Assembly: GCF_004117935.1 (NCBI RefSeq)
Contig: NZ_SDOY01000156.1
Location: 1 to 64,000, forward strand
Source: Streptomyces roseicoloratus
GTDB lineage: Bacteria > Actinomycetota > Actinomycetes > Streptomycetales > Streptomycetaceae
Direction: 5' to 3'
DNA: 64,000 nt
A model generated the notes under the pieces. It saw nothing but the letters and a program-made list of their open reading frames with translations. It made no database searches and was not told the DNA's origin. The position numbers were made by a program, and so were the translations under genes. This document shows positions 52,570 through 60,321 of the stretch, piece by piece (the first letter of the stretch is position 1; every line of letters begins with the position of its first letter).

Positions 52570-54848
52570 GCAGCGACCCGACGACCACGGAGCCCGAGGG
52601 CCTCGGCCTGGGTCTCGGCGTCTCGCTCCCGCAGGCCGACGCGCGGGCGAAGACCGAGGGCACCTTCCCGTACGCCTCCGACCTGTGGGCCGAGGGCCTG
52701 CTGTGGGCGGCGATCCTGCGCTCGCCGCACCCGCACGCCCGGATCGTGTCGATCGACACGTCGGCGGCGGCCGAGATGCCCGGCGTACGGGCCGTGGTCA
52801 CCCACGCCGACGTGCCGGGCGCCGCGACGTACGGCCGGCGGGTCGCCGACCGTCCCGTCTTCGCCTCCGACCTGGTCCGGCACCACGGCGAGGCGATCGC
52901 CGCCGTGGCCGCCGACCACCCGGACACGGCACGGCTCGCGGCCGCCGCGATCGCGGTCGAGTACGAGGTCCTGGAGCCGGTCACCGACCCCGAGAAGGCC
53001 TTCGCCGCCGAGCCGCTGCACCCCGACGGCAACCTGATCCGGCACATCCCGCTCAGCTTCGGCGACCCGGAGGTGACCGGCGAGGTGGTCGTCGAGGGCC
53101 TGTACCGGATCGGCCGGCAGGACACGGCGCCGATCGGCGCCGAGGCCGCGCTGGCGGTGCCGCGGCCCGACGGCGGCGTGGAGATCTACACGGCGTCGAC
53201 CGACCCGCACACCGACCGCGACCTGGCCGCCGCCTGCTTCGGGCTGCCGCCCGAGCAGGTCAAGGTCGTCGTGACCGGTGTGCCCGGCGCGACCGGCGAC
53301 CGCGAGGACCCGGGCTTCCAGATCCCGCTGGGCCTGCTCGCGCTCCGCACCGGATGCCCGGTCAAGCTCGCCGCGACCCGCGAGGAGTCCTTCCTCGGCC
53401 ACGCCCACCGCCATCCCACCCTGCTGCGCTACCGCCACCACGCGGACGCCGAGGGCCGGCTGGTGAAGGTCGAGGCGCAGATCCTGCTCGACGCGGGCGC
53501 CTACGCCGACTCCTCGTCCGAATCCCTGGCCGCCGCCGTCTCCTTCGCCTGCGGCCCGTACGTCGTCCCGCACGCCTTCGTCGAAGGCTGGGCGATGCGC
53601 ACCAACAACCCGCCGTCCGGCCATGTGCGGGGCGAGGGCGCGATGCAGGTGTGCGCGGCGTACGAGGCGCAGATGGACAAGCTCGCCGGGAAGCTGGGCC
53701 TGGACCCGGCGGAGCTGCGGATGCGCAACGTGCTGGCGACCGGCGACATCCTGCCCACCGGCCAGACCGTGACCTGCCCGGCTCCGGTGGCCGAACTCCT
53801 CGCCGCCGTACGGGACTTCCCGCTGCCGTCGCTGCCCATGGAATCCCCGGAGGACGACTGGCTGCTGCCCGGCGGGCCGGACGGCGCGGGGGAGCCGGGC
53901 GCGGTGCGGCGGGGCGTCGGCTACGCGATCGGCATGGTGCACATGCTGGGCGCCGAGGGCACCGACGAGGTGTCGACGGCGACGGTACGGGTCCAGGACG
54001 GCGTGGCGACGGTCATCTGCGCGGCCGTGGACACGGGTTCGGGCTTCTCGACGCTCGCCCGCCAGATCGTGCAGGACACCCTGGGCGTCGACGAGGTCCA
54101 CGTGGCCCCCGTCGACACCGATCAGCCGCCGGCCGGCCCGGCCACCCACGGCCGCCACACCTGGGTCTCGGGCGGCGCGGTCGAGCGCGCGGCGAAGATG
54201 GTCCGCACCCAGCTCCTGCAGCCGCTGGCGCACAAGTTCGGCATGTCGACCGAACTGCTCCAGATCACCGACGGCAAGATCACCTCGTACGACGGGGTGC
54301 TGTCGACGACGGTCGCCGAGGCGATGGAGGGCAAGGAACTCTGGGCCACCGCCCAGTGCCGCCCGCACCCCACCGAGCCCCTCGACGACTCCGGCCAGGG
54401 CGACGCCTTCGTCGGCCTCGCCTTCTGCGCGATCCGCGCGGTCGTGGACGTCGACGTGGAGCTCGGCGCGATCCGGGTCGTGGAGATGGCCGTCGCGCAG
54501 GACGTCGGCCGGATCCTCAACCCGGCCCAGCTGACCACCCGTATCGAGGCGGGCGTCACCCAGGGCGTCGGCGCGGCCCTCACCGAGAACCTCCGCACCT
54601 CCCGCGGCCTGGTCCGCCGCCCCGACCTGACGGGCTACGCCCTCCCGACCTCCCTCGACGCCCCGGACATTCGCATCGTGAAACTCGTCGAGGAACGCGA
54701 CGTCGTCGCCCCCTTCGGCGCCAAACCCGTCAGCGCGGTCCCGGTCGTCACCTCCCCGGCCGCGGTGGCCTCCGCGGTCCGCGCCGCCACGGGCCGCCCC
54801 GTCAACCGCCTCCCGATCAGACCGCAGGCGGCGGTGGTGGTGGCCTGA
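52566..54848 (+). CDS. XDH-family molybdenum-binding subunit with altered active-site motifs
   Basis: 760 residues of the large-subunit family: TEGTFPYASDLWAEGLLWAAILRSPHPHARI, RTNNPPSGHVRGEGAMQV, LRMRNVLATGDILPTGQ. The Gly-rich GGGFGGK region is replaced by GATGDREDPGF (241-251); RGFG is RGEG (355-358); and near the C-terminus GAKGVGEP is GAKPVSAVP (718-726), so the catalytic Glu is Ala/Ser. I infer an altered or lost hydroxylase activity, or one that does not use the usual Mo chemistry. Lies in an intact operon with complete FAD and FeS subunits, so it is not obviously a pseudogene. Confidence 0.85.
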   Translation: MSSDPTTTEPEGLGLGLGVSLPQADARAKTEGTFPYASDLWAEGLLWAAILRSPHPHARIVSIDTSAAAEMPGVRAVVTHADVPGAATYGRRVADRPVFASDLVRHHGEAIAAVAADHPDTARLAAAAIAVEYEVLEPVTDPEKAFAAEPLHPDGNLIRHIPLSFGDPEVTGEVVVEGLYRIGRQDTAPIGAEAALAVPRPDGGVEIYTASTDPHTDRDLAAACFGLPPEQVKVVVTGVPGATGDREDPGFQIPLGLLALRTGCPVKLAATREESFLGHAHRHPTLLRYRHHADAEGRLVKVEAQILLDAGAYADSSSESLAAAVSFACGPYVVPHAFVEGWAMRTNNPPSGHVRGEGAMQVCAAYEAQMDKLAGKLGLDPAELRMRNVLATGDILPTGQTVTCPAPVAELLAAVRDFPLPSLPMESPEDDWLLPGGPDGAGEPGAVRRGVGYAIGMVHMLGAEGTDEVSTATVRVQDGVATVICAAVDTGSGFSTLARQIVQDTLGVDEVHVAPVDTDQPPAGPATHGRHTWVSGGAVERAAKMVRTQLLQPLAHKFGMSTELLQITDGKITSYDGVLSTTVAEAMEGKELWATAQCRPHPTEPLDDSGQGDAFVGLAFCAIRAVVDVDVELGAIRVVEMAVAQDVGRILNPAQLTTRIEAGVTQGVGAALTENLRTSRGLVRRPDLTGYALPTSLDAPDIRIVKLVEERDVVAPFGAKPVSAVPVVTSPAAVASAVRAATGRPVNRLPIRPQAAVVVA

Positions 54849-54936
54849 AGTACCCCCTTTGCACCGGCCGTTGCACTAGCATCGGCCGGCAGCAGCGCGT
54901 GGGCGGCGGGGGAGCCGCCCACGGAGAGGGGGAGCT

Positions 54937-55368
54937 GTGTCAGCGGACTCGTTCGACCAGGAGTGGGCCGCCGCCCGCGCCGACGTACACCAGCGCACCG
55001 CCATGCGCCTCGACCAGGCGGATCCCGGCGGGGGCGGAGGCGGCGGAGCCGACTTGGCCGTCAGCCGGAACCACTTGGGCGCGATCGGCCATGCCGCGTT
55101 CGCCCTGCACGGCCGCCTCGCCAAGGACGGCAACCACGCCGCCTCCCTCACCACGGAGGCGAGCGGCGACCTGACCAAGAACGCCTTCCTCACGGGCTCG
55201 GCCCTGGCGACCGTCCACAAGACCTGGGACGCGCAGCTCCGCACCCTGCTGGACGCCTGCGCGCAGATCTCGAACCACCTCGACTACAGCGCCGCCGCCC
55301 ACGCGAAGGACGACGAGGACATCCGGGCGGCCCTGTCGGTCTCCAAGCTCAACGAGTACCTGACGTAA
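54937..55368 (+). CDS. Small ESX/LXG-partner-like helical protein
   Basis: 143 residues, GTG start with GAGAGGGGGAG upstream. Mostly helical, with Gly-rich break (GGGGGGG about 31-37) and a WDAQL centre. The size and place directly before an LXG-like effector (14-bp gap) recall the small helical partner proteins of T7SS effectors. No family name assigned with confidence; likely cytosolic, escorting its neighbour. Confidence 0.6.
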   Translation: MSADSFDQEWAAARADVHQRTAMRLDQADPGGGGGGGADLAVSRNHLGAIGHAAFALHGRLAKDGNHAASLTTEASGDLTKNAFLTGSALATVHKTWDAQLRTLLDACAQISNHLDYSAAAHAKDDEDIRAALSVSKLNEYLT

Positions 55369-55381
55369 GGGCGGGCCGACG

Positions 55382-57739
55382 ATGCTGACCTACGACAACG
55401 TCATGCAGGCCTCGCTCGGCAAGCTGAAGAGCGCGGTCGACCACTGGTCCGAGATGAAGACGAAACTCGACCGCCTCGCCGAGGACGCCCGCACCACGAT
55501 GGCCGCGAAGGCCAAGGACGACTACTGGCGCGGCGTCAACGCCGAGGTCACCAAGCCGTTCGTGGACAAGACCGCCAAGGAGTTCGCGGACGCCGCGAAG
55601 GCCGCCGAGGGCGTGCACAAGATCCTTCTCCAGGGCTACGAGGCCTTCAGGAAGGCCCAGGACGACTTACGCCACATCGCCGAGACGGAGGCGCCGAAGC
55701 AGAAGCTGGTCGTCAGAAGCAACGGCACCGTCGAGGCGCCTCATCCGATCTCCCGGCTCAATGACGCCGAACTGCGCCGGGACGCGGACTACCTCGCCCT
55801 GATCCGTCAGGAGGAGGAGCGGATCGGCGCCCTTCAGGAGCGCATCGGCGCCATCCTCGAAACGTGCGACGAAGCCGACCTGGCCTGCGCCAACGCCCTC
55901 AAGGCGAACATCACGGCGGACCGGCACGACTTCAGCGCTCCGAAGTACTCCAGCCTCGACGCGGAAGAGGCCCACCGGGCTCTCGAACTCGCCCGGAAGG
56001 GCCAGGAGCTGTCACACTCGGAGCTCGTCCGTCTCAACGAGCTGCTCGCGGACAACAGTTCTTCCAAGGAGTTCGCCCGCACCTTCTACGACGGTCTCGG
56101 TCCGAGGAAGTCGCTCATGTTCTTCGGGCACCTGTCGGCGGACACCTACGAGTACGGCAAGGTGGACGAACAGCGCCTCGCCGACGTTCGGGAACTCCAG
56201 AAGAACCTCGGCCTGAACCTCGCCCAGGCGACCCGCGCGGACAACGCATGGGCCGACCGCTGGTCCGCCGAGATGCGGAGCCTCGGCACCGAGCGCATTC
56301 CCATGGCCAGGAACGACTACAACGCGCCCTACGGCTACCAGCTACTCGGCGGCCTCCTCCGCAACGGCGACTACAACCCCCGGTTCCTCGTGCCGGTCGC
56401 CGAGCACGTCACGCAGCTGCACGCCAAGGACCCGAAGACGTTCGCCGAGAGCAAGGGCTTCGGCGGGTTCCGCAACAACCCGTTCAACCCCTCCGGCGTC
56501 AACGGCGCCGGCTACGACCCGGTGCTGCCGGTGCTGGAGGCCTTGGGGCACAGCCCCGAGGCGGCGAAGGAGTTCTTCTCGAAGGCGCCGACCTCGTACA
56601 AGGAGGACGGGACGCCCGGCGGCGACTACTCACTCGGGACGGACGAGAAGGGCGGGTTCAAGACGTATCTGAGCGTCTTCACCGACGAGAAGTACGAGTC
56701 CTTCCCCGACACCGACGGCCGCGGCCCGGAGGAGGCGGCGAAAACCAAGGACTTCCTGCCCGACGCCCTGGGGCACGCCCTGGAGGCGGCCACGCTGGGC
56801 CACGCCTGGGACGACCCGCATCCGAAGCTCGTTCGGGACGAGACGACCGCGGGGATCATGCAGGAGGTAGTCGGCGTGTACGGCGACGCCACGTTCCTGA
56901 AGGAGCATCACTCGGCGCTGGCCGACAGCCTGGGGACGATGGCGGCGGGGTACATCGACGACCTCAACTGGGCGGTGGGGGACGGCAATGTGGCGCAGAG
57001 CGTGTTTGCGCCACGGGGGGATGTGGGGGAGCGGGGGGCTCATGCGCTCCTCCGACCCGATGACGCCGTTGCCTTCCTCAGTACGCTCGGACAGCATCCT
57101 GACAGCTACGCCACGGTTTCCGTCGCCGAGCAGGCCTACCTCACCAGTGTGCTGGAGCGAGAGGCACAGGAGCATGGTGGTCGGATTGATGCAGGTCGCG
57201 TCGATGCGGCCGTCTCCACCGGCGCCGCCATCCATGGGCTCGTGGACCGCGCGCGGGCGGATCAGATCACAGCCGAGTCGCTGAAGACCCAGGAGGACTT
57301 CGAGAAGGCTCAGGAAGCAAGAGGCGCGTGGATCGAGTTCGGTACGACCGCGGCCATCGCGGCCGGAGTCGCGTTCCTTCCAGCGACAGCGGCGGCTGCA
57401 GGTGCCGCGGCCATCGTGGTGCCTCTGGCCGTGGACACGGGTAGTGGCGCCATGGAGACGTTGGCGGGCCGTCTGGTCGCGGAGTCGTCGGACGAGACGG
57501 CCGACGAACACAAGGGAGACCTGGAAGAACAGGCGCGGCAGGCAAGGGCAGCCGTGTTCGCCCGAGGCAGGGAGGCCTCCCTCACGCCTTTGAACCAGTT
57601 CCTCATGTACCACCAGGGCGAACTGAGCAACGAGGAGGTGCAGAACATCGTGAACGCCCGACGCAACGCCTACAACGACGGTGGCCTGACCCAGGGCCGG
57701 CAGGGCACTCTTCCGCAGACAGGCGGGGAAGACGAGTGA
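55382..57739 (+). CDS. Large T7SS effector-like protein (LXG/WXG-type N-terminus)
   Basis: 785 residues. The first 100 are long helices (LGKLKSAVDHWSEMKTKLDRLAEDART) of the WXG/LXG kind. A middle region (about 150-640) has no catalytic motif I recognise (DYNAPYGYQLLGGLL, HVTQLHAKDPK), and near 650-690 a hydrophobic Ala/Gly-rich stretch. Leu96 is encoded by TTA (55667-55669), rare in Streptomyces. It resembles a family of large T7SS-linked proteins (DUF6571-like, from memory). The C-terminus TLPQTGGEDE is not a sortase signal. Its stop overlaps the lipoprotein start. Confidence 0.65.
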   Translation: MLTYDNVMQASLGKLKSAVDHWSEMKTKLDRLAEDARTTMAAKAKDDYWRGVNAEVTKPFVDKTAKEFADAAKAAEGVHKILLQGYEAFRKAQDDLRHIAETEAPKQKLVVRSNGTVEAPHPISRLNDAELRRDADYLALIRQEEERIGALQERIGAILETCDEADLACANALKANITADRHDFSAPKYSSLDAEEAHRALELARKGQELSHSELVRLNELLADNSSSKEFARTFYDGLGPRKSLMFFGHLSADTYEYGKVDEQRLADVRELQKNLGLNLAQATRADNAWADRWSAEMRSLGTERIPMARNDYNAPYGYQLLGGLLRNGDYNPRFLVPVAEHVTQLHAKDPKTFAESKGFGGFRNNPFNPSGVNGAGYDPVLPVLEALGHSPEAAKEFFSKAPTSYKEDGTPGGDYSLGTDEKGGFKTYLSVFTDEKYESFPDTDGRGPEEAAKTKDFLPDALGHALEAATLGHAWDDPHPKLVRDETTAGIMQEVVGVYGDATFLKEHHSALADSLGTMAAGYIDDLNWAVGDGNVAQSVFAPRGDVGERGAHALLRPDDAVAFLSTLGQHPDSYATVSVAEQAYLTSVLEREAQEHGGRIDAGRVDAAVSTGAAIHGLVDRARADQITAESLKTQEDFEKAQEARGAWIEFGTTAAIAAGVAFLPATAAAAGAAAIVVPLAVDTGSGAMETLAGRLVAESSDETADEHKGDLEEQARQARAAVFARGREASLTPLNQFLMYHQGELSNEEVQNIVNARRNAYNDGGLTQGRQGTLPQTGGEDE

Positions 57740-58419
57740 TGGCTGGCGCTGCCTGTGTCTACAGGAAGACCGGTCTCCTCGTGGCGGGGGCGCTGGCCCT
57801 TGCCGCCTGCGGTCAAGGGCAGGAGCACAGGCCGAGGGTGACGGCGCAGGAGCAGTGTGACGGGACGATCTCTGCTGCGGCGGCGCCGGCGCTCAAGAGG
57901 GCGGTGGTCACGGAGGGGTTCACGGACGCGCCCACGGGGTGGCTCGACGAGACGGCGGCGAAGTTGAGGGAGGACTATGCCAAGAGAGCCATCGTCAGTC
58001 TGGGGACCAGCGAGTGCGTGGCTTCCGCCGACAGGCCGCGCAACCACCTGAGCGTCAAATTCGGCGTCTACCGCGAGCGCTCCCTCGGGACCTACTCCGG
58101 GAGACCCTATATGTACCCCTACGACATGGGGGAAGAGGCGCAGGTCGGATACCGGTGGACCGTCCTTTACGTCCGATGCACAAGCGATCAGTTGAAGGGC
58201 TCGGACCGGCGCCCCGCCCGCTTCAGGGGCATCCTCGTGGTCGAGGAGTCGTCGACCCCGGACACCGCTGCCACACGTGAGGACAATCTCGTCATCCTTC
58301 ATTCGGTCGCGCTCGCTCTCGTGAGGAAGCTGGGCTGCGTGAACGACGCCGGTCTGCCGTCCACACCGGTGATCAAACCGCTGAAGCCGGCGAAGGTGTG
58401 GCCTCCGGGTCCGATCTGA
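57739..58419 (+). CDS. T7SS-linked lipoprotein, copy A
   Basis: 226 residues. Lipobox LAAC with Cys24. The mature domain has an LGT/YMYPYDMG centre and two Cys (CVAS, VRCTS). No known family. Overlaps the effector stop (TGATG), so it is translated with it. A near-identical copy lies at 58825-59505; both might act as surface factors for effector release or immunity. Confidence 0.8.
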   Translation: MAGAACVYRKTGLLVAGALALAACGQGQEHRPRVTAQEQCDGTISAAAAPALKRAVVTEGFTDAPTGWLDETAAKLREDYAKRAIVSLGTSECVASADRPRNHLSVKFGVYRERSLGTYSGRPYMYPYDMGEEAQVGYRWTVLYVRCTSDQLKGSDRRPARFRGILVVEESSTPDTAATREDNLVILHSVALALVRKLGCVNDAGLPSTPVIKPLKPAKVWPPGPI

Positions 58420-58469
58420 CGGACTCGGCCCGCGAGCGGTCGTTGGCGTCGGGGGGTGGCAGGAGGGGC

Positions 58470-58664
58470 GTCGAGCGCGGCTCGGGACTCGTGTGCGACG
58501 GCGCCCAGGGCAATGGGGCAGGTTTGGTGGGCTGTGGCGGCGGCTCGGCAGTCGCCCCGGACGAGTGCGAGGAGAAGCGGAGGAGGCGTCCCGGCTATCT
58601 CGTCGAGGACGGAGAGATCTGGCAGCAGGACGGCCGCCGCGTGGCGCCGTCCGTCATCGACTGA
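58470..58664 (+). pseudogene. Fragment of a PPE-like gene 3' end
   Basis: The frame GSGLVCDGAQGNG and EEKRRRRPGYLVEDGEIWQQDGRRVAPSVID matches the end of the intact gene at 60322-61845 (GSGLVRDGAHGTG..., ...EDEETWQQDGRRVAPPVID) at base level. No start codon of its own. It marks a lost copy of that gene. Confidence 0.85.
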
Positions 58665-58681
58665 TCGGTGCGAGGGAGCAG

Positions 58682-58828
58682 ATGGGTACCAGTGGCCTTC
58701 GACGGAGCCGCCGTGCCGGCCAAAGCGAGTGCTTGACCGGTGAGTTCGTGGCTTGGCGAGAGCCCGCGAAGGTCCGTGGGGCGGCTGGGGGAACGTTGCC
58801 GCAGACCGGCGAAGGAGGCGAGGCATGA
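58682..58828 (+). pseudogene. Chimeric ORF: mycosin start fused to effector tail
   Basis: 48 codons with an intact start. The first 10 or so (MGTSGLRRSRRA) and the preceding ribosome site GAGGGAGCAG match the start of mycosin (61863, MRTSGIRRSRA). The last codons GTLPQTGEGGEA match the effector's GTLPQTGGEDE. Its stop overlaps the start of lipoprotein copy B by 4 nt, copying the effector-lipoprotein junction. A recombination scar that might still be translated as a leader. Confidence 0.8.
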
Positions 58829-59505
58829 CGAGCCGCGCGCGGGTTCCGCGGATCGCGGGCGTGTTCCTGGCGGGTTCTTTGACTCTTGTCGCCTGCGGTC
58901 AGGGGCAGGAGCACAGGCCGAGGGTGACGGCGCAGGAGCAGTGTGACGGGACGATCTCTGCTGCGGCGGCGCCGGCGCTCAAGAGGGCCTTGGCCACGGA
59001 GAAGTTCACGGATACACCCACGGGCTGGCTCGACGAGGCGGCGGCGAAGCTGAGGGACGACTACGCCAAGGGGGCCACCGTCAGTCTGGGGGCCAATGAC
59101 TGCGTGGCGTCCGCCGATAAGCCGCGGAACCAACTGACCGTCGGCTTCGACGTGTACCAGGAACGTTCCCTCGGGACCTACTACGGAAGCCCCTACATGT
59201 ACCCGTATGACATGGGTGCCGAGGCGGAGGTGGGCTATCGCTGGACGTACCTGTACGTCAGGTGTACGAGCGAGCAGTTGGAGGGCTCGGACCGGAGCCC
59301 CGCCCGCTTCAAGGGCATCCTCAACGTCAAGGAGTCGTCGACCCCGGACACCGCCGCCACGCGTGAGGACAATCTCGTCATCCTTCATTCGGTCACGCTC
59401 GCACTCGTCAGGAAGCTGGGCTGCGTGAACGACGCCGGTCTGCCGCCCACTCCGGTGATCAAACCGCTGAAGCCGGCGAAGGTGTGGCCTCCAGGTCCGA
59501 TCTGA
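58825..59505 (+). CDS. T7SS-linked lipoprotein, copy B
   Basis: 226 residues with lipobox LVAC (Cys24), start ATG with GAAGGAGG upstream. Aligns along its length with copy A with scattered differences; the match continues about 40 bp past both stops, so a DNA segment was duplicated. GTYYGSPYMYPYDMGAEAE, VRCTSEQLEGSD. Both copies are open, so both are probably used. Confidence 0.82.
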   Translation: MTSRARVPRIAGVFLAGSLTLVACGQGQEHRPRVTAQEQCDGTISAAAAPALKRALATEKFTDTPTGWLDEAAAKLRDDYAKGATVSLGANDCVASADKPRNQLTVGFDVYQERSLGTYYGSPYMYPYDMGAEAEVGYRWTYLYVRCTSEQLEGSDRSPARFKGILNVKESSTPDTAATREDNLVILHSVTLALVRKLGCVNDAGLPPTPVIKPLKPAKVWPPGPI

Positions 59506-59573
59506 CGGACTCGGCCCGCGAGCGGCCGTTGGCGTCGGGGGTCGGAGGAGGGGGCGGCGAGCGCCCCAAGTTA

Positions 59574-59596
59574 CCGCAAGTTTGGGCGACTTGCGG
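59574..59596. promoter_or_regulatory. Inverted repeat upstream of the ESX-like operon
   Basis: CCGCAAG (59574-59580) and CTTGCGG (59590-59596) around a 9-nt spacer, about 80 bp before the candidate promoter. A possible operator for the T7SS operon. Confidence 0.45.
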
Positions 59597-59675
59597 AGTT
59601 GTAAACAATCGGCGCGGGCCACGGCGCATCCGCGGGACACGCAACCCGTGCACCGGTTTCTGTCGTGGATCTGTC

Positions 59676-59698
59676 TACAGTGAACTCCCGGGTATAAT
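59676..59698 (+). promoter_or_regulatory. Candidate T7SS promoter
   Basis: TACAGT (59676-59681) within CTACAGTGAA matches the same bases ahead of the next ESX-like gene (63196-63201), the only bases conserved between the two leaders. A perfect TATAAT (59693-59698) follows closely; either could be used. Confidence 0.55.
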
Positions 59699-59736
59699 TC
59701 GGTATTTGCACGGTGCACGGGGGAGGAGCGCCAGGC

Positions 59737-60288
59737 ATGGAAGCCTACATGGACGGGGCGGGTGCCCTGGGCGGCATGAGCAGGGAGGCCCTGCTCTACA
59801 ACTCCGAGTCGATGACGGAGTTCAAGAAGGGGGTCGACGAACTCATCGCCGACCTCCTGGCCTCACCGGCCGCGCCCAAGAACATGAACTCGGACCAGGT
59901 GGTCCGTGGCCAGTTCGGCGGGGGCGGGGCCGCGTGGATCGAGGCGAACGACATCTTCTCGTCGTACAAGAGCGTCCTCGCGGAGCTGATCAGGCTCTCG
60001 GCTCTGTTGTCCGACTGTCTCGAGGGCCTGGGCATCGCGGTCGGCATCGCCAAGAACGGCATGGAACAGACCGACGAGGACATCCGGGCCAAGATGCTGG
60101 ACATCAGCAAGCGGACCACGGAGGCCAAGACCGAGGCTGACCGGAAGGCCGGCTACGACACGACACCTTCCGGCAAGCCGGACGCCACGGGCTCGGCGAG
60201 CACGGACCCGCAGCGGCAGCCGACACCGGCCCCGGCCCAGCCGCAGCGCACGGAGACCGCCGACGGCGGCTCCACGGGCCTCGGCTAG
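59737..60288 (+). CDS. ESX-like helical T7SS-associated protein, copy 1
   Basis: 183 residues from ATG 59737 (GGGGGAGGAG 9 nt upstream; an upstream GTG overlaps that site). WXG100-like helix pair: ALLYNSESMTEFKKGVDELI, then IEANDIFSSYKSVLAELIRL, IAVGIAKNGMEQTDEDIRAK. C-terminal 45 residues are Pro/Gln/Thr-rich and disordered. A paralogue lies at 63250-63777. Likely heterodimer partner or substrate of the T7SS machine; it precedes a PPE-like gene by 33 bp. Confidence 0.78.
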   Translation: MEAYMDGAGALGGMSREALLYNSESMTEFKKGVDELIADLLASPAAPKNMNSDQVVRGQFGGGGAAWIEANDIFSSYKSVLAELIRLSALLSDCLEGLGIAVGIAKNGMEQTDEDIRAKMLDISKRTTEAKTEADRKAGYDTTPSGKPDATGSASTDPQRQPTPAPAQPQRTETADGGSTGLG

Positions 60289-60321
60289 CGAGCACAGGAC
60301 ACGGGGAAGGGGCTACTCACT

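Noticed and set aside
57700..57739. LPQTG near the C-terminus of the T7SS effector as a sortase signal
   Set aside because: No hydrophobic helix or positive tail follows it and there is no signal peptide; the protein ends a few residues later.
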